From contig NZ_NQMO01000003.1 in the NCBI RefSeq assembly GCF_002257645.1, forward strand, positions 186,001 to 250,000: 64,000 nt of DNA, in the 5' to 3' direction. The DNA is from Paenibacillus sp. XY044 (GTDB taxonomy: Bacteria; Bacillota; Bacilli; Paenibacillales; Paenibacillaceae). The notes beneath the pieces are model-generated. The model saw nothing but the letters and a program-made list of their open reading frames with translations, did no database searches and was not told where the DNA came from. This document shows positions 7,839 to 17,232 of the stretch, piece by piece (the stretch's first letter is position 1; every line of letters begins with the position of its first letter). The position numbers and the translations under genes were made by a program.

Positions 7839-8612
7839 ATGAAAAACAGAATGATGAAGACCATCGCCGGGGGAGCTTTCGCTGCCGTACTGGCTGCGGG
7901 ACTGATCGGGTCCGGATCTGCATCAGCCGCTTCTGCCACCTCCGCCCCTCAAAAACAAGATCTCGGCAGCCTGCAGGCGTATCTGGAGCAGCTGCTGCAA
8001 AATAACGGCGGTTCATTCAACTGGAACTTCGTGTACGAGCTGCCTTCCAATGGACAAGTAAACGTACCGACAACGGGATCGGACAATCAGACGACGACGA
8101 AACCGTCTACACCGCAAACGAGCAAGCCGTCGACTCCGCAAACAAGCAAGCCGTCGGCTCCACAAACGAGCAAGCCGTCGACGCCAACGACTACGACGCC
8201 TTCGACTCCGTCCAACAACAGCGGAAGCAACACGGCGGACAAGTCCGGCTATGCCGCTCAAGTTATCAAGCTGGTTAACCAGGAACGTGCGAAAGCCGGC
8301 CTTGGTGCGCTGAAGGAAAATACGAAGCTGTCCGGCATGGCGATGGACAAAGCGAAAGACATGTACAGCAACAATTACTTTGACCACAATTCTCCAACGT
8401 ACGGATCTCCGTTTGACATGATGAAGAAGTACGGCATTTCTTACAGCTACGCCGGCGAGAACATCGCCAAGGGCCAAAAGGATCCGGCAGACGTCATGAA
8501 TGCATGGATGAACAGCGAAGGCCACCGTGCGAACATTTTGAACAGCAATTACACCACGATCGGTGTGGCTTACTATAACGGAGTTTGGGTTCAGGAGTTT
8601 ATCGCGAACTAA
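7839..8612 (+). CDS. Secreted CAP-domain (SCP/PR-1) protein, YkwD-like
   Basis: Exported protein of 257 residues; the function of bacterial CAP proteins is mostly unknown. A signal peptide (MKNRMMKTIAGGAFAAVLAAG, cleavage likely after SASA near residue 30) is followed by a linker rich in Thr, Pro and Lys made of KPSTPQTS repeats (residues 88-119) and a C-terminal CAP domain from about 145. The CAP signatures are visible: VNQERAKAGLGAL, FDHNSPTYGSPFDMM, AGENIAKGQ, WMNSEGHRANILN and IGVAYYNGVWVQEF, including the two His and two Glu of the cavity. The linker suggests cell-wall spanning. ATG at 7839 follows AAAAGGAGATG. A strong terminator follows, so it is monocistronic. Confidence 0.9.
   Translation: MKNRMMKTIAGGAFAAVLAAGLIGSGSASAASATSAPQKQDLGSLQAYLEQLLQNNGGSFNWNFVYELPSNGQVNVPTTGSDNQTTTKPSTPQTSKPSTPQTSKPSAPQTSKPSTPTTTTPSTPSNNSGSNTADKSGYAAQVIKLVNQERAKAGLGALKENTKLSGMAMDKAKDMYSNNYFDHNSPTYGSPFDMMKKYGISYSYAGENIAKGQKDPADVMNAWMNSEGHRANILNSNYTTIGVAYYNGVWVQEFIAN
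8100..8195 (+). repeat. Four tandem 24-base repeats coding for KPSTPQTS-type units
   Basis: Units begin at 8100, 8124, 8148 and 8172 and encode KPSTPQTS, KPSTPQTS, KPSAPQTS and KPSTPTTT. The bases are similar but not identical (for example AAA/AAG, TCT/TCG, ACG/ACA), so the copies are not recent perfect duplications. In-frame length change by slippage or recombination would lengthen or shorten the linker without breaking the gene. Confidence 0.85.
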
Positions 8613-8638
8613 TTATTCATATCATCATAAACAAAATA

Positions 8639-8677
8639 GGGGTACCCCAAAGGCCGTCTGGCCAGGGGTGCCCCTTT
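8639..8677 (+). terminator. Rho-independent terminator after the CAP-domain gene
   Basis: GGGGTACCCC (8639-8648) pairs with GGGGTGCCCC (8665-8674), and an inner GGCC...GGCC stem extends the hairpin. A short T-rich stretch follows. Confidence 0.8.
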
Positions 8678-8804
8678 CAATTTGCAAATTTTGATGATTC
8701 CCGGGTAATCATTGAAATAGCCGCTCTGAATGAGGCTCATGAAGAATACGCTCAAATGAAAAAAGCAGAAACCGCATGTACAAACATACGACTTCTGCTT
8801 TGAT

Positions 8805-8876
8805 GGGTTATGCAGGGGTCGAACCTGCGACCTGCCGATTAAGAGTCGGCTGCTCTACCAGCTAAGCTAATAACCC
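8805..8876 (-). tRNA. tRNA-Lys (anticodon CUU)
   Basis: Read on the minus strand, the 72-base sequence folds as a full cloverleaf. The acceptor stem is GGGTTAT/ATAACCC, the D arm GCTT...GAGC, the anticodon stem GCCGA/TCGGC around loop CTCTTAA (anticodon CTT), and the T arm GCAGG-TTCGACC-CCTGC. CCA is not encoded. It is a lone tRNA gene; a TATAAT about 20 bases upstream on the minus strand may be its -10 element. It reads the AAG codon. Confidence 0.93.
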
Positions 8877-9070
8877 GCGTCATCTAACAATGAGATTATT
8901 ATAACTCCGTTCTTCATTTTTATCTATTATGTTCACAAAATTGACAAAAAAGACTGGCGTTAAACCGGGGGATATGGCATGATTTGCAAATTGGCGGGAG
9001 AAGTTTTATGTTTATGTACATAACGTTTACGGAAACGACCGTTCAGATTGATCTGTGGAGGGATTATGTC

Positions 9071-9919
9071 TTGAGTTCATCGAAGTGGATTTGGCGGATT
9101 ATCGGCATATTGTCCATTGCGGCAACGCTCCTTCTCATCGCCGGCTTCGCTTATGCGGTACAGGATATCAACCATCCCCAAGGCAACAAGCTTGACCTGG
9201 CGGCTCCTTCCGCCAAGCCCGAAGGATCTGTACCGGGTAATATCGAACAGAAGAAAGAGCTGAAGGCAGCGGTCATCGGCGACTCCTTGGCCAAAGGGAC
9301 GGGCGACAGCACCGGAAGCGGCTTTGCACGGCGAAGCGTGACCGGGCTTGAGAAAGCCACCGGCAAGAAGGTGACCCTTCTGAACAATCTCGGCATTAAC
9401 GGATTGACCACGTCCGGACTGCTGCCGAAGCTGAAGGAACAGGGGACCCGTTACGTGCTCGGCGAGGCGGACATCATTCTTTTGTCCATCGGCGGCAACG
9501 ATTTGTTTCAGGGAGCGGATCTGCTGTCTGGCAGCCAGACAGGGACCGCTGTCCAAGACGGAGAGGCCGTGGATCTGGATCCGGATGAGCTGCTGGGGGC
9601 GTTGCCCCAGGCGAAAAAGCAGCTGCAGCAAATTTTGGAGCAAATCCGGAAGATCAATCCCGGCGCGCTCATTATTTACGTCGGGCTCTACAATCCGTTT
9701 GGGGACGTCAAGGATCTCAAAGTGGCCGGCAATCAAGCCGTAGCGGAGTGGAACAACGCCGCGCTTACGGTCATCAACAAATATGACAACATGACGCTTG
9801 TTCCGACGTTTGACCTGTTTCAGCACAATTTGAACAAATATTTGTCAACGGATCATTTTCATCCGAACGATAAAGGCTATGAGCGGATTGCCGAGCGGAT
9901 CGTGCAGGGGATTTTGTGA
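9071..9919 (+). CDS. SGNH/GDSL-family hydrolase with N-terminal membrane anchor
   Basis: Predicted esterase or lipase-like hydrolase acting outside the membrane; substrate unknown. I chose the TTG at 9071 (282 residues) because GGAGGGA lies about eight bases upstream and the product then opens with a clear signal anchor (LSSSKWIWRIIGILSIAATLLLIAG); a start at 8984 is also in frame. The catalytic domain begins AAVIGDSLAKGTGD (nucleophile Ser in GDS), has the block-III GGNDLF motif and ends with the STDHFHPNDKGYERIA block that supplies Asp and His. The stop overlaps the start region of the following ABC ATPase reading frame, so the two may be co-transcribed. Confidence 0.85.
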   Translation: MSSSKWIWRIIGILSIAATLLLIAGFAYAVQDINHPQGNKLDLAAPSAKPEGSVPGNIEQKKELKAAVIGDSLAKGTGDSTGSGFARRSVTGLEKATGKKVTLLNNLGINGLTTSGLLPKLKEQGTRYVLGEADIILLSIGGNDLFQGADLLSGSQTGTAVQDGEAVDLDPDELLGALPQAKKQLQQILEQIRKINPGALIIYVGLYNPFGDVKDLKVAGNQAVAEWNNAALTVINKYDNMTLVPTFDLFQHNLNKYLSTDHFHPNDKGYERIAERIVQGIL

Positions 9920-9969
9920 TGAGAAGCGGGAAAGGAGCGTCTGGTGCGCATATGGCTGGAGGAAGCATC

Positions 9970-10935
9970 ATGAAATCAAAGGATGACGTCGTTCTCTCGG
10001 TGGAACATGTGAAGAAGAAGATCGGACGGAAGTGGATCATTCACGATGTTACCTTCGACGTTCGAGAAGGCGAAGTGTTTGGTTTTCTGGGGCCGAACGG
10101 GGCTGGCAAAACGACAACGATCCGCATGCTGGTGGATTTGATCAAGCCGACCAGCGGCGCCATCCGGGTGTGCGGATACGACGTGAACAAAGATCAGGAG
10201 CAGGCGCTCCAGTTCGTTGGCTCGATCGTCGAAAATCCGGAAGCCTACACCTATTTGACCGGATGGGAGAACCTCGAGCATTTTGCCCGGATGCAGCGCG
10301 GCATAAACCGCCAACGCATTCAGGAAGTGGTTGATATCGTCCGGCTCGACCAGCGCATCCACGACAAGGTCAGCACGTATTCGCTCGGGATGAGGCAGCG
10401 GCTCGGCATCGCCCAGGCGCTTCTGGGCCGGCCTAAACTGCTGATCCTGGACGAGCCCACCAACGGGCTCGATCCGAAAGGGATCAAGGAGCTGAGACAG
10501 TTTATCCGCCAGCTTGCCGATGAAGGGCTTGCCGTGTTTGTGTCCAGCCATCTACTGAGCGAAATCCAGCTGCTGTGCGACCGGGTGGCCATCATCAGCA
10601 AAGGGCGTGTACTGGCCGTTGGTCCCGTTGAGGAGCTGGTATCGGAAAATGCCCAATATGTGATATGGGATCTCGTTCCCGTGGAAGAAGGCAGGTCCAG
10701 ACTGCGCAAGCAGGCTGGTGTAGAGGTGATCTTGGACGCCGAAGAGGTGCTCGATGACGGCATTATCGCCGGCATGGGGCAAGATGCGGTCGTGACCCGG
10801 ATGGACGAACAGCTTGTCGCCCCCATCGTCAAACAGCTCGTTTCATCAGGGGTTGAAGTCAACGGCGTGCATAAAATTAATCCGACTTTGGAACAGCTGT
10901 TCCTGAAAATGACGGAAGGTGAGAGCATTGATTAA
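9970..10935 (+). CDS. ABC transporter ATP-binding protein (CcmA/BcrA type)
   Basis: ATPase of an ABC-2 type exporter or envelope transporter. The 321-residue product has Walker A GPNGAGKTT, signature YSLGMRQRLGIAQAL, Walker B LLILDEPTNGLDP and a switch His in FVSSHLLSEI. A C-terminal ~90-residue extension after the ATPase core is common in the bacitracin/multidrug-type branch. The ATG at 9970 is preferred because of GGAGGAAG just upstream; an in-frame start at 9916 would overlap the previous stop. The downstream permease overlaps its end, giving an ATPase-permease pair. Confidence 0.9.
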   Translation: MKSKDDVVLSVEHVKKKIGRKWIIHDVTFDVREGEVFGFLGPNGAGKTTTIRMLVDLIKPTSGAIRVCGYDVNKDQEQALQFVGSIVENPEAYTYLTGWENLEHFARMQRGINRQRIQEVVDIVRLDQRIHDKVSTYSLGMRQRLGIAQALLGRPKLLILDEPTNGLDPKGIKELRQFIRQLADEGLAVFVSSHLLSEIQLLCDRVAIISKGRVLAVGPVEELVSENAQYVIWDLVPVEEGRSRLRKQAGVEVILDAEEVLDDGIIAGMGQDAVVTRMDEQLVAPIVKQLVSSGVEVNGVHKINPTLEQLFLKMTEGESID

Positions 10936-11917
10936 CCTGCTTCCGCTGGTCAAAAACGAAACGATCAAAATCATCAAAAAGAAACGATTTTATGTCGTTT
11001 TGCTGATCCTGATCGTCCTGGTGCCCATGTTCACCTACGCCCAGATGCGCTCGGCCGAACGGACACGCGATAAGTTTCACGGCGATTGGCGGCTTGAAGT
11101 TCAGCAGCAGATCACGGATAATGAAAATTCACTCAGCAGCGACCGCGTTCCGGACGAATGGAAAAAGTTCCGGAAAATTTTTATCCAGCAGCTGCAGTAT
11201 TATTTGGATCACGACGTGAATCCGAACGAGCCGAACGGCGTCACCTTTACCCGCGAATTTTTGGACAACTCCATTTCCTTGTTTATTCCGCTGCTGGTGA
11301 TGGCGATCGCCTCGGATATCGTATCGGGCGAGAGGACGTCGGGCACGATCAAAATGCTGCTGACCCGTCCGGTCAAAAGGTGGAAGGTGCTGCTCAGCAA
11401 ATTGATTGCGCTGGTCATGTACAACTCGTTAATCGTCGTGGCGACGGTTATTATCACCTACTTGATCTCAGGAGCGGTATTTGGCTACAAGGGCTTTACG
11501 ATCCCGGTATTCACCGGCTTTCTCATTCGCGGTTCGGAGGTTGACATGTCCGCCGTTCATGCCGTTCCGCAGTGGGAATACCTGCTGATGCAGGCGGGGC
11601 TAGCCTGGTTCGTCAGCCTGGTCGTCGGGGTGCTCGCTTTTTTGGTTTCCGTGCTCGTCCGCAGTACGGCCGCAAGCATCGTCGTCATGATGGCGGCGCT
11701 GATTGCCGGCTCTATATTGACGAACATGGCGTCCGCATGGAACAGCGCCAAATATTTATTTATGGTCAACCTGCAGCTGACCAATTACCTGTCGGGCACG
11801 CCGGCGCCGATCGAGGGCATGAGCTTGACGTTTTCCCTCATCGTGCTGACGGTTTGGGGGGCTGCTGCGATCGCAATCTCTTTCCTTGTCTTTACGAAAA
11901 GGGATATCTTGAATTAA
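10928..11917 (+). CDS. ABC-2 type transporter permease
   Basis: Membrane partner of the preceding ATPase. The product (about 330 residues) has one N-terminal helix (FYVVLLILIVLVPMFTYA), an extracytoplasmic region of roughly 90 residues, then five helices including FIPLLVMAIASDIVSGERTSGTIKMLLTRPV, the conserved ABC-2 phrase. The start is uncertain: TTG at 10928 with AAGGTGAG upstream, or GTG at 10919; both overlap the ATPase gene. Exported substrate unknown; the family includes lantibiotic-immunity and Na+ or drug efflux systems. Confidence 0.88.
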   Translation: MINLLPLVKNETIKIIKKKRFYVVLLILIVLVPMFTYAQMRSAERTRDKFHGDWRLEVQQQITDNENSLSSDRVPDEWKKFRKIFIQQLQYYLDHDVNPNEPNGVTFTREFLDNSISLFIPLLVMAIASDIVSGERTSGTIKMLLTRPVKRWKVLLSKLIALVMYNSLIVVATVIITYLISGAVFGYKGFTIPVFTGFLIRGSEVDMSAVHAVPQWEYLLMQAGLAWFVSLVVGVLAFLVSVLVRSTAASIVVMMAALIAGSILTNMASAWNSAKYLFMVNLQLTNYLSGTPAPIEGMSLTFSLIVLTVWGAAAIAISFLVFTKRDILN

Positions 11918-11944
11918 AATGGACAAGGATAACAAAACATCTGT

Positions 11945-11974
11945 TTGCATTTTGGATGAAATTCATCCTACATA
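11945..11974 (+). promoter_or_regulatory. parE promoter with a palindrome in its spacer
   Basis: TTGCAT (11945-11950), an 18-base spacer and TACATA (11969-11974) form a plausible sigma-A promoter 25 bases ahead of parE. The spacer holds GGATGAAATTCATCC (11954-11968), two 7-base arms around a single central base. The promoter call is moderate; the palindrome is seen directly. Confidence 0.5.
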
Positions 11975-11998
11975 AAGATACACAAAGGGGGAGCATGA

Positions 11999-13981
11999 AT
12001 GGTCGAGCAGATCGATATGTTTGCAGAGTCATCAAAGGGCGGCCCGAGCGGCCAAACCGGATACGATGCTGACGACATTCAAGTGCTCGAAGGCCTGGTT
12101 GCGGTTCGCAAACGGCCAGGTATGTATATTGGCAGCACCAGCTCATCCGGACTTCATCATCTGGTATGGGAAATTGTTGATAATGCTGTAGACGAGCATT
12201 TAGCCAAATACTGCACGAGAATCGATATTACGGTACACAAAGACGGATCCATTACCGTTTTGGACAACGGGCGGGGGATACCGACCGGAATGCACAAGAC
12301 GGGCATTCCTACGCCGCAGGTCGTATTTACCATCCTGCATGCCGGCGGCAAATTCGGCGGATCGGGTTACAAGAAATCGGGCGGTCTGCACGGCGTGGGC
12401 GCTTCGGTGACCAACGCGCTGTCGGAATGGCTTGAGGTGGAAATTTACCTGGGAGGCAAGATCCACCGGATGCGTTTTGAATATTGGCAGGACAAGAACG
12501 GCAAGGAGCATGTCGGCGAGCCGGTGACCGGTCTGGAAGTGCTGGGCAATACCAACAAGACCGGCACCAAGGTGACGTTTAAGCCTGACGCGCGCGTGTT
12601 CCAAAGCGGTATCAACGTGAGTTACGATACCCTTGCCGAGCGTCTACAGGAAATTGCATTTCTGAACTCCGGGCTGCGGATCTTCCTGAAGGACGAGCGT
12701 GCGGACCGCCAGGACGAGTTTTTCTATGAAGGCGGCGCCAGCCAGTTCGTCGAATTCCTGAACGAAGGCAAAGACGTGATGCATGACGTCATTCACTTCT
12801 ACGGGGAAAAGGAAGACGTCGAAGTTGAGGTCGCTCTGCAGTACAACGCCGGTTATACCGAAACGATCGCTTCCTTCGTCAACTCGATTCCGACGCGCGG
12901 CGGCGGAACGCATGAAACGGGCTTTAAAACCGCATATACGCGCGTGATGAACGATTACGCCCGCAAAAATCACCTGCTGAAGGAGAAGGACAAAAACCTT
13001 GAGGGCAACGATCTGCGCGAAGGCATGATGGCGGTCATCAGCGTCAAAATGGCCGAGGTCGAATTTGTCGGCCAGACCAAGGACCAGCTCGGCAGCGCTT
13101 CTGCACGGAGTACCGTCGATGCGGTCGTGTCGGAGAAAATGCAGATTTTCCTGGAGGAAAATCCGCAGGTGGCCCAGACGCTGATCAAAAAGGCGATTCA
13201 AGCCTCCAAAGCGAGGGAAGCCGCGCGGAAAGCGCGCGACGATATGCGCAGCGGCAAGAAGCGCAGCGAGAGTTCCAATCTGGGCGGCAAGCTCTCTCCG
13301 GCGCAGTCAAAGGACTTTACCCGTACGGAACTGTTTGTCGTGGAAGGAAACTCCGCGGGCGGATCGGCCAAGCAGGGCCGGGATTCCAAAATTCAAGCGA
13401 TCCTTCCGCTGAAGGGAAAACCGATGAATCCGGAGAAGGCGAAGCTTGCCGACATTATGAAGAACGATGAATACCGGATGATCATAGCGGCCATCGGGGC
13501 CGGCATCGGCAACGAATTTGAAATTGAAGACAGCAATTACTCCAAAATTATTATTATGACCGACGCAGACACGGACGGAGCGCACATTCAAGTGCTGCTG
13601 CTGACCTTTTTCTACCGCTACATGAAGCCGCTGATCGATGCCGGCAGAGTGTATATCGCGCAGCCTCCGCTGTACAAAATTACGCGGAAATCCGGGAAGC
13701 TCGAAACGATCCGTTATGCATACAATGACGAGCAGCTGCAAAACTATTTGAAAGAATTCGGCAAAAACTATGAGCTTCAGCGCTACAAGGGACTTGGCGA
13801 GATGAACCCCGAACAGCTGTGGGAAACGACGATGAACCCGGACACCAGAACGCTGCTGCAGGTGCAGATCGAGGACGCGGCCAAGGCCGAACGGCGCGTC
13901 TCCACGCTGATGGGCGACAAGATTGACCCTCGCAAGCGCTGGATCGTGGAAAACGTGGACTTTAGAGAGTTTGAGGAATAG
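11999..13981 (+). CDS. parE: DNA topoisomerase IV subunit B
   Basis: ATPase subunit of topoisomerase IV, which decatenates daughter chromosomes. The 660-residue protein has a GHKL ATPase domain ([14 protein letters not shown] with the Asn and Asp ligands, [29 protein letters not shown]), a transducer domain and a Toprim domain with [14 protein letters not shown] and DADTDGAHI. The C-terminus carries [18 protein letters not shown]. The direct junction to a ParC gene (11 bases) and the length separate it from GyrB. ATG at 11999 follows AAAGGGGGAG. Confidence 0.96.
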   Translation: MVEQIDMFAESSKGGPSGQTGYDADDIQVLEGLVAVRKRPGMYIGSTSSSGLHHLVWEIVDNAVDEHLAKYCTRIDITVHKDGSITVLDNGRGIPTGMHKTGIPTPQVVFTILHAGGKFGGSGYKKSGGLHGVGASVTNALSEWLEVEIYLGGKIHRMRFEYWQDKNGKEHVGEPVTGLEVLGNTNKTGTKVTFKPDARVFQSGINVSYDTLAERLQEIAFLNSGLRIFLKDERADRQDEFFYEGGASQFVEFLNEGKDVMHDVIHFYGEKEDVEVEVALQYNAGYTETIASFVNSIPTRGGGTHETGFKTAYTRVMNDYARKNHLLKEKDKNLEGNDLREGMMAVISVKMAEVEFVGQTKDQLGSASARSTVDAVVSEKMQIFLEENPQVAQTLIKKAIQASKAREAARKARDDMRSGKKRSESSNLGGKLSPAQSKDFTRTELFVVEGNSAGGSAKQGRDSKIQAILPLKGKPMNPEKAKLADIMKNDEYRMIIAAIGAGIGNEFEIEDSNYSKIIIMTDADTDGAHIQVLLLTFFYRYMKPLIDAGRVYIAQPPLYKITRKSGKLETIRYAYNDEQLQNYLKEFGKNYELQRYKGLGEMNPEQLWETTMNPDTRTLLQVQIEDAAKAERRVSTLMGDKIDPRKRWIVENVDFREFEE

Positions 13982-13992
13982 AAGGTGAATGG

Positions 13993-16458
13993 ATGAGTTT
14001 ATCGGAACAATTTTTGCCGGCCTTTCTGGAGGAGGTCGTCGGCGACCGCTTTGGCCGGTACTCCAAATATATTATTCAGGACCGGGCCATTCCCGACGTG
14101 CGGGACGGACTGAAGCCTGTTCAGCGCCGGATTCTGTACGCGATGTACGATTCGGGCAATACACCGGATAAACCTTACCGCAAATCCGCCAAAACCGTCG
14201 GTGACGTGATGGGTAACTATCATCCCCACGGGGATGCATCCATCTACGACGGCATGGTTCGGATGGCGCAGCCCTGGAAAATGGGGCATGTGCTGGTAGA
14301 CGGTCACGGCAACTGGGGTTCGATCGACGATGACCCGGCTGCGGCAATGCGTTATACGGAAGCGCGTCTGTCGCCAATCGCCATGGAGCTGCTGCGGGAT
14401 ATTGAGAAGCGTACCGTACAGTTCAAGGACAACTTTGATAACACCGCCAAGGAGCCGGTCGTTCTTCCTTCCAGGTACCCGAATCTGCTGGTCAACGGAG
14501 TCAGCGGAATTTCCGCGGGGTTTGCGACCGAGATTCCGCCGCACAACTTGCGCGAGGTGATCGACGCCTGCATCGCCGTCATGCAGAAGCCTGAGATCGA
14601 GCTGGACGAGATCATGACCTTTATCAAAGGTCCGGATTTTCCAACGGGTGGCTTGATCATGGGCGGAGACGGCATCAAGGAAGCGTACCAGACGGGCAAG
14701 GGCCGGATTTACCTCCGCTCCAAAGCGGACATCGAGTTTCTGCGCGGCGGCAAACAGCAAATCGTCATTACCGAAATTCCGTACCAAGTTGTCAAATCGC
14801 GTCTGGTGACACAAATGGAGAATATTCGACTCGAGAAAAAAATCGAGGGAATTTCGGAAGTTCGTGACGAAAGCGGCCGCGAAGGATTGCGCATCGTTGT
14901 CGAAATCAAGAAGGAAGCGGATGCCCAGGGCATCCTTGCATACCTGCTCAAGAAGACCGATTTGCAGGTAACGTATAACTTCAACATGGTTTCCATCGTC
15001 AACAAGGCGCCGCAGCAGCTTGGATTGAAAGCGATGCTGCAGGCTTACATCGAGCATCAACGCGAGGTCGTGACGTACCGGACGCAGTTTGACCTCGAGA
15101 AGGCGGAAGCCAGAGCCCATGTGCTCGAAGGCCTCGTCAAGGCGCTGAACATTCTGGATGAAGTGATCGCGGCGATCAAGGCTTCCAGCAACCGTCAGGA
15201 CGCGCAAAACAACCTGCAGTGGATGTTTGGATTTACGGAACGTCAGGCTGATGCGATTCTGACCCTGCAGCTGTACCGTCTGACCAACCTGGAGATCACG
15301 ACGCTCCAGAAGGAACTGGACGAGCTGCACAAAAAGATCGCCCAGTACCAGGCAATTCTGGAGAGCGACAAAAAGCTGGTCGCGCTGATCCGCAAGGAGC
15401 TGCTGGAAATCCGCGACAAGTACGGCGTGGATCGGCGTTCTTCCATCCAGGGCGAAGTTGAGGAAATCAAGGTCAACCTGGAAGTCATGGTCAGCTCGGA
15501 GGATGTGCTAGTAACTCTGTCCAGTGACGGATACATTAAGCGGACGAGCATGCTGTCCTTTACGCGGTCCGGCGGAGAGCTGGACAACTCCGGGGTGAAG
15601 GAAGGCGATTATGTCAATAGGGTGCTGGAAGTCAACACCCTGGATAACCTGCTGATCTTCACGCAGCGCGGCCAATTTTTCCTGCTGCCTGTGCATCAGG
15701 TGCCGGAGTTCAAGTGGAAGGACCCGGGAACGGCGATCGTCAACATCATCAACCTGGCGAAGGAAGACGAAATCGTTGGCGTCATCCCTATAAACAATTT
15801 TGATCAGCCGGATAAATCGCTCGTTTTCGTGACACGTAAAGGACAGGTGAAGCGGACCGAGCTGAAAGAATACATGACAAACCGTTCCAGCGCAGTTGCG
15901 GCTTGCAAGGTTGGCAGCGACGATGCGGTCCTGTCGGTAACGATGAGTGGGAACGACAAAGACATTTTGCTGGTAAGCAAAGAAGGCATGAGCATCCGCT
16001 TCAAGGAGCAGGAGGTCAATGCGATGGGCCGCGTATCCGCCGGGGTGCGCGGAATCCAGCTCAAGGAAAGCGATGAGGTCGTCTCCGCCCTGTGGGTGGA
16101 AGAGGACGAGGGCGAAATACTCACCCTGACGGAGCTGGGCTACGGCAAACGGACGCTGCTGGCGGACTATCTGCCGCAAAGCCGCGGCGGCAAGGGACTG
16201 GCTACGTTCGAGTTCAAGGAAGGCAAGCGGGTGAAGCCGAACGGCACCCGCATTGCGGGAGCGTTCTATTGCCGCGAGCCGATCGAGATCACGGCCATGA
16301 CCCAGGCCGGCCAAAGCTTCACCATCAATTCGGAACAGGCACCGCTCGCCGAACGGAAATCGATCGGCAAGCTGCTCGTACATGTGGAGAAGAAGGACGA
16401 AATTGCCGATCTGCTCGTGACCGGGTCCGAGCCGAGCCGGACGGAGTCCAAATCATAA
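13993..16458 (+). CDS. parC: DNA topoisomerase IV subunit A
   Basis: DNA-cleaving subunit of topoisomerase IV. The 821-residue protein begins [26 protein letters not shown], has the catalytic Tyr121 in [11 protein letters not shown], a coiled-coil near residues 440-490 and a C-terminal beta-pinwheel with repeated blades. The quinolone-resistance region reads [19 protein letters not shown], with Ala82 where E. coli GyrA has Ser83 and many ParC have Ser80, and Asp86 at the second contact position. The start ATG at 13993 follows GAAGGTG, 11 bases after parE. A strong terminator follows. Confidence 0.95.
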   Translation: MSLSEQFLPAFLEEVVGDRFGRYSKYIIQDRAIPDVRDGLKPVQRRILYAMYDSGNTPDKPYRKSAKTVGDVMGNYHPHGDASIYDGMVRMAQPWKMGHVLVDGHGNWGSIDDDPAAAMRYTEARLSPIAMELLRDIEKRTVQFKDNFDNTAKEPVVLPSRYPNLLVNGVSGISAGFATEIPPHNLREVIDACIAVMQKPEIELDEIMTFIKGPDFPTGGLIMGGDGIKEAYQTGKGRIYLRSKADIEFLRGGKQQIVITEIPYQVVKSRLVTQMENIRLEKKIEGISEVRDESGREGLRIVVEIKKEADAQGILAYLLKKTDLQVTYNFNMVSIVNKAPQQLGLKAMLQAYIEHQREVVTYRTQFDLEKAEARAHVLEGLVKALNILDEVIAAIKASSNRQDAQNNLQWMFGFTERQADAILTLQLYRLTNLEITTLQKELDELHKKIAQYQAILESDKKLVALIRKELLEIRDKYGVDRRSSIQGEVEEIKVNLEVMVSSEDVLVTLSSDGYIKRTSMLSFTRSGGELDNSGVKEGDYVNRVLEVNTLDNLLIFTQRGQFFLLPVHQVPEFKWKDPGTAIVNIINLAKEDEIVGVIPINNFDQPDKSLVFVTRKGQVKRTELKEYMTNRSSAVAACKVGSDDAVLSVTMSGNDKDILLVSKEGMSIRFKEQEVNAMGRVSAGVRGIQLKESDEVVSALWVEEDEGEILTLTELGYGKRTLLADYLPQSRGGKGLATFEFKEGKRVKPNGTRIAGAFYCREPIEITAMTQAGQSFTINSEQAPLAERKSIGKLLVHVEKKDEIADLLVTGSEPSRTESKS

Positions 16459-16475
16459 AAGCAATGGCTGTAACA

Positions 16476-16508
16476 GGGCATCCCGGGCTGCGGGATGCCC
16501 TTTATTTT
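16476..16508 (+). terminator. Rho-independent terminator after parC
   Basis: GGGCATCCCG (16476-16485) pairs perfectly with CGGGATGCCC (16491-16500) around a 5-base loop, followed by TTTATTTT. Confidence 0.9.
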
Positions 16509-16735
16509 CTCCTGAAAAATAAAAAAATTTGGGGCTTCCGCAAAGGTTCGAAATTGGCATAAGAAGGCCATCGGAGGCGCGTTGAAGGGGATGTTTTTCC
16601 TGTAAATTTGCACGGTTTTCACGAACCAAGCAAAGAAATTTTTCAAGGTGAAGAAGGAATTGCTTTGAATTGCGCGAAACTTAATCATGTAAATCATGGC
16701 GATAACAAGATACTGAGCGAAGGGAAGGATATACA

Positions 16736-17140
16736 GTGCAGACTTCCGAATTTGCGAAAATGTGGTCTAAACTAAGCAAAGATTACAAATTACATATGGA
16801 AAACGAGCTTGCCCCGGCCCTAACGGAGTCCCAGTTAACCGTGCTTGAAGTGCTGAGCGATCAGGAACGGATGAAGCCTTCGGATTTGACCCCGCTGTTG
16901 GCGACAAGCCCTGCTGCGGTCACCATGCTGCTGGACCGCATGGAGAAGAACGGGCTGATCCAGCGCGAGCGGGATTTGAACGACCGGCGGATCGTTTGGG
17001 TGTCCATATCGGAGAAGGGCAAGAACGAAGTGCTCCGCGGTCTGCAGATCCGCGATGCGTTCCTGTCCGGCGTACTGAGCCGAATCTCGCTCCATAATCA
17101 GCAGCTGCTGGTGTATCTTTTAGGCAAAATCACGGCGTAA
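16736..17140 (+). CDS. MarR-family transcriptional regulator
   Basis: Winged-helix DNA-binding regulator of 134 residues, normal for the family. The core reads LTVLEVLSDQERMKPSDLTPLLATSPAAVTMLLDRMEKNGLIQRERDLNDRRIVWVSISEKG, with the recognition helix around SPAAVTMLLDRMEKNGL and the wing DLNDRRIVWV. The start is a GTG at 16736 behind GGGAAGGA. It precedes the MFS transporter gene by about 92 bases on the same strand and may control it, which is inference. Ligand unknown. Confidence 0.9.
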   Translation: MQTSEFAKMWSKLSKDYKLHMENELAPALTESQLTVLEVLSDQERMKPSDLTPLLATSPAAVTMLLDRMEKNGLIQRERDLNDRRIVWVSISEKGKNEVLRGLQIRDAFLSGVLSRISLHNQQLLVYLLGKITA

Positions 17141-17232
17141 TTCGGGCCAGGTGTGTTTGAACACGCCATTTCGGGCATCGTATGGTTAACGACGCTTGTG
17201 CCCAATCAATTCTTCAAGAGGAGTCATCAAGG

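Noticed and set aside
8984..9070. N-terminal extension of the SGNH hydrolase from an ATG at 8984
   Set aside because: The added residues are not signal-peptide-like and a better ribosome site stands before the TTG at 9071, directly ahead of a clear membrane anchor.
13999..15330. A 443-codon open frame on the minus strand
   Set aside because: It is the antisense shadow of parC in GC-rich third positions; it has no ribosome site and no recognisable protein features. The same applies to long minus-strand frames opposite mglA (5211-6731), the binding proteins and the dipeptide-type importer.
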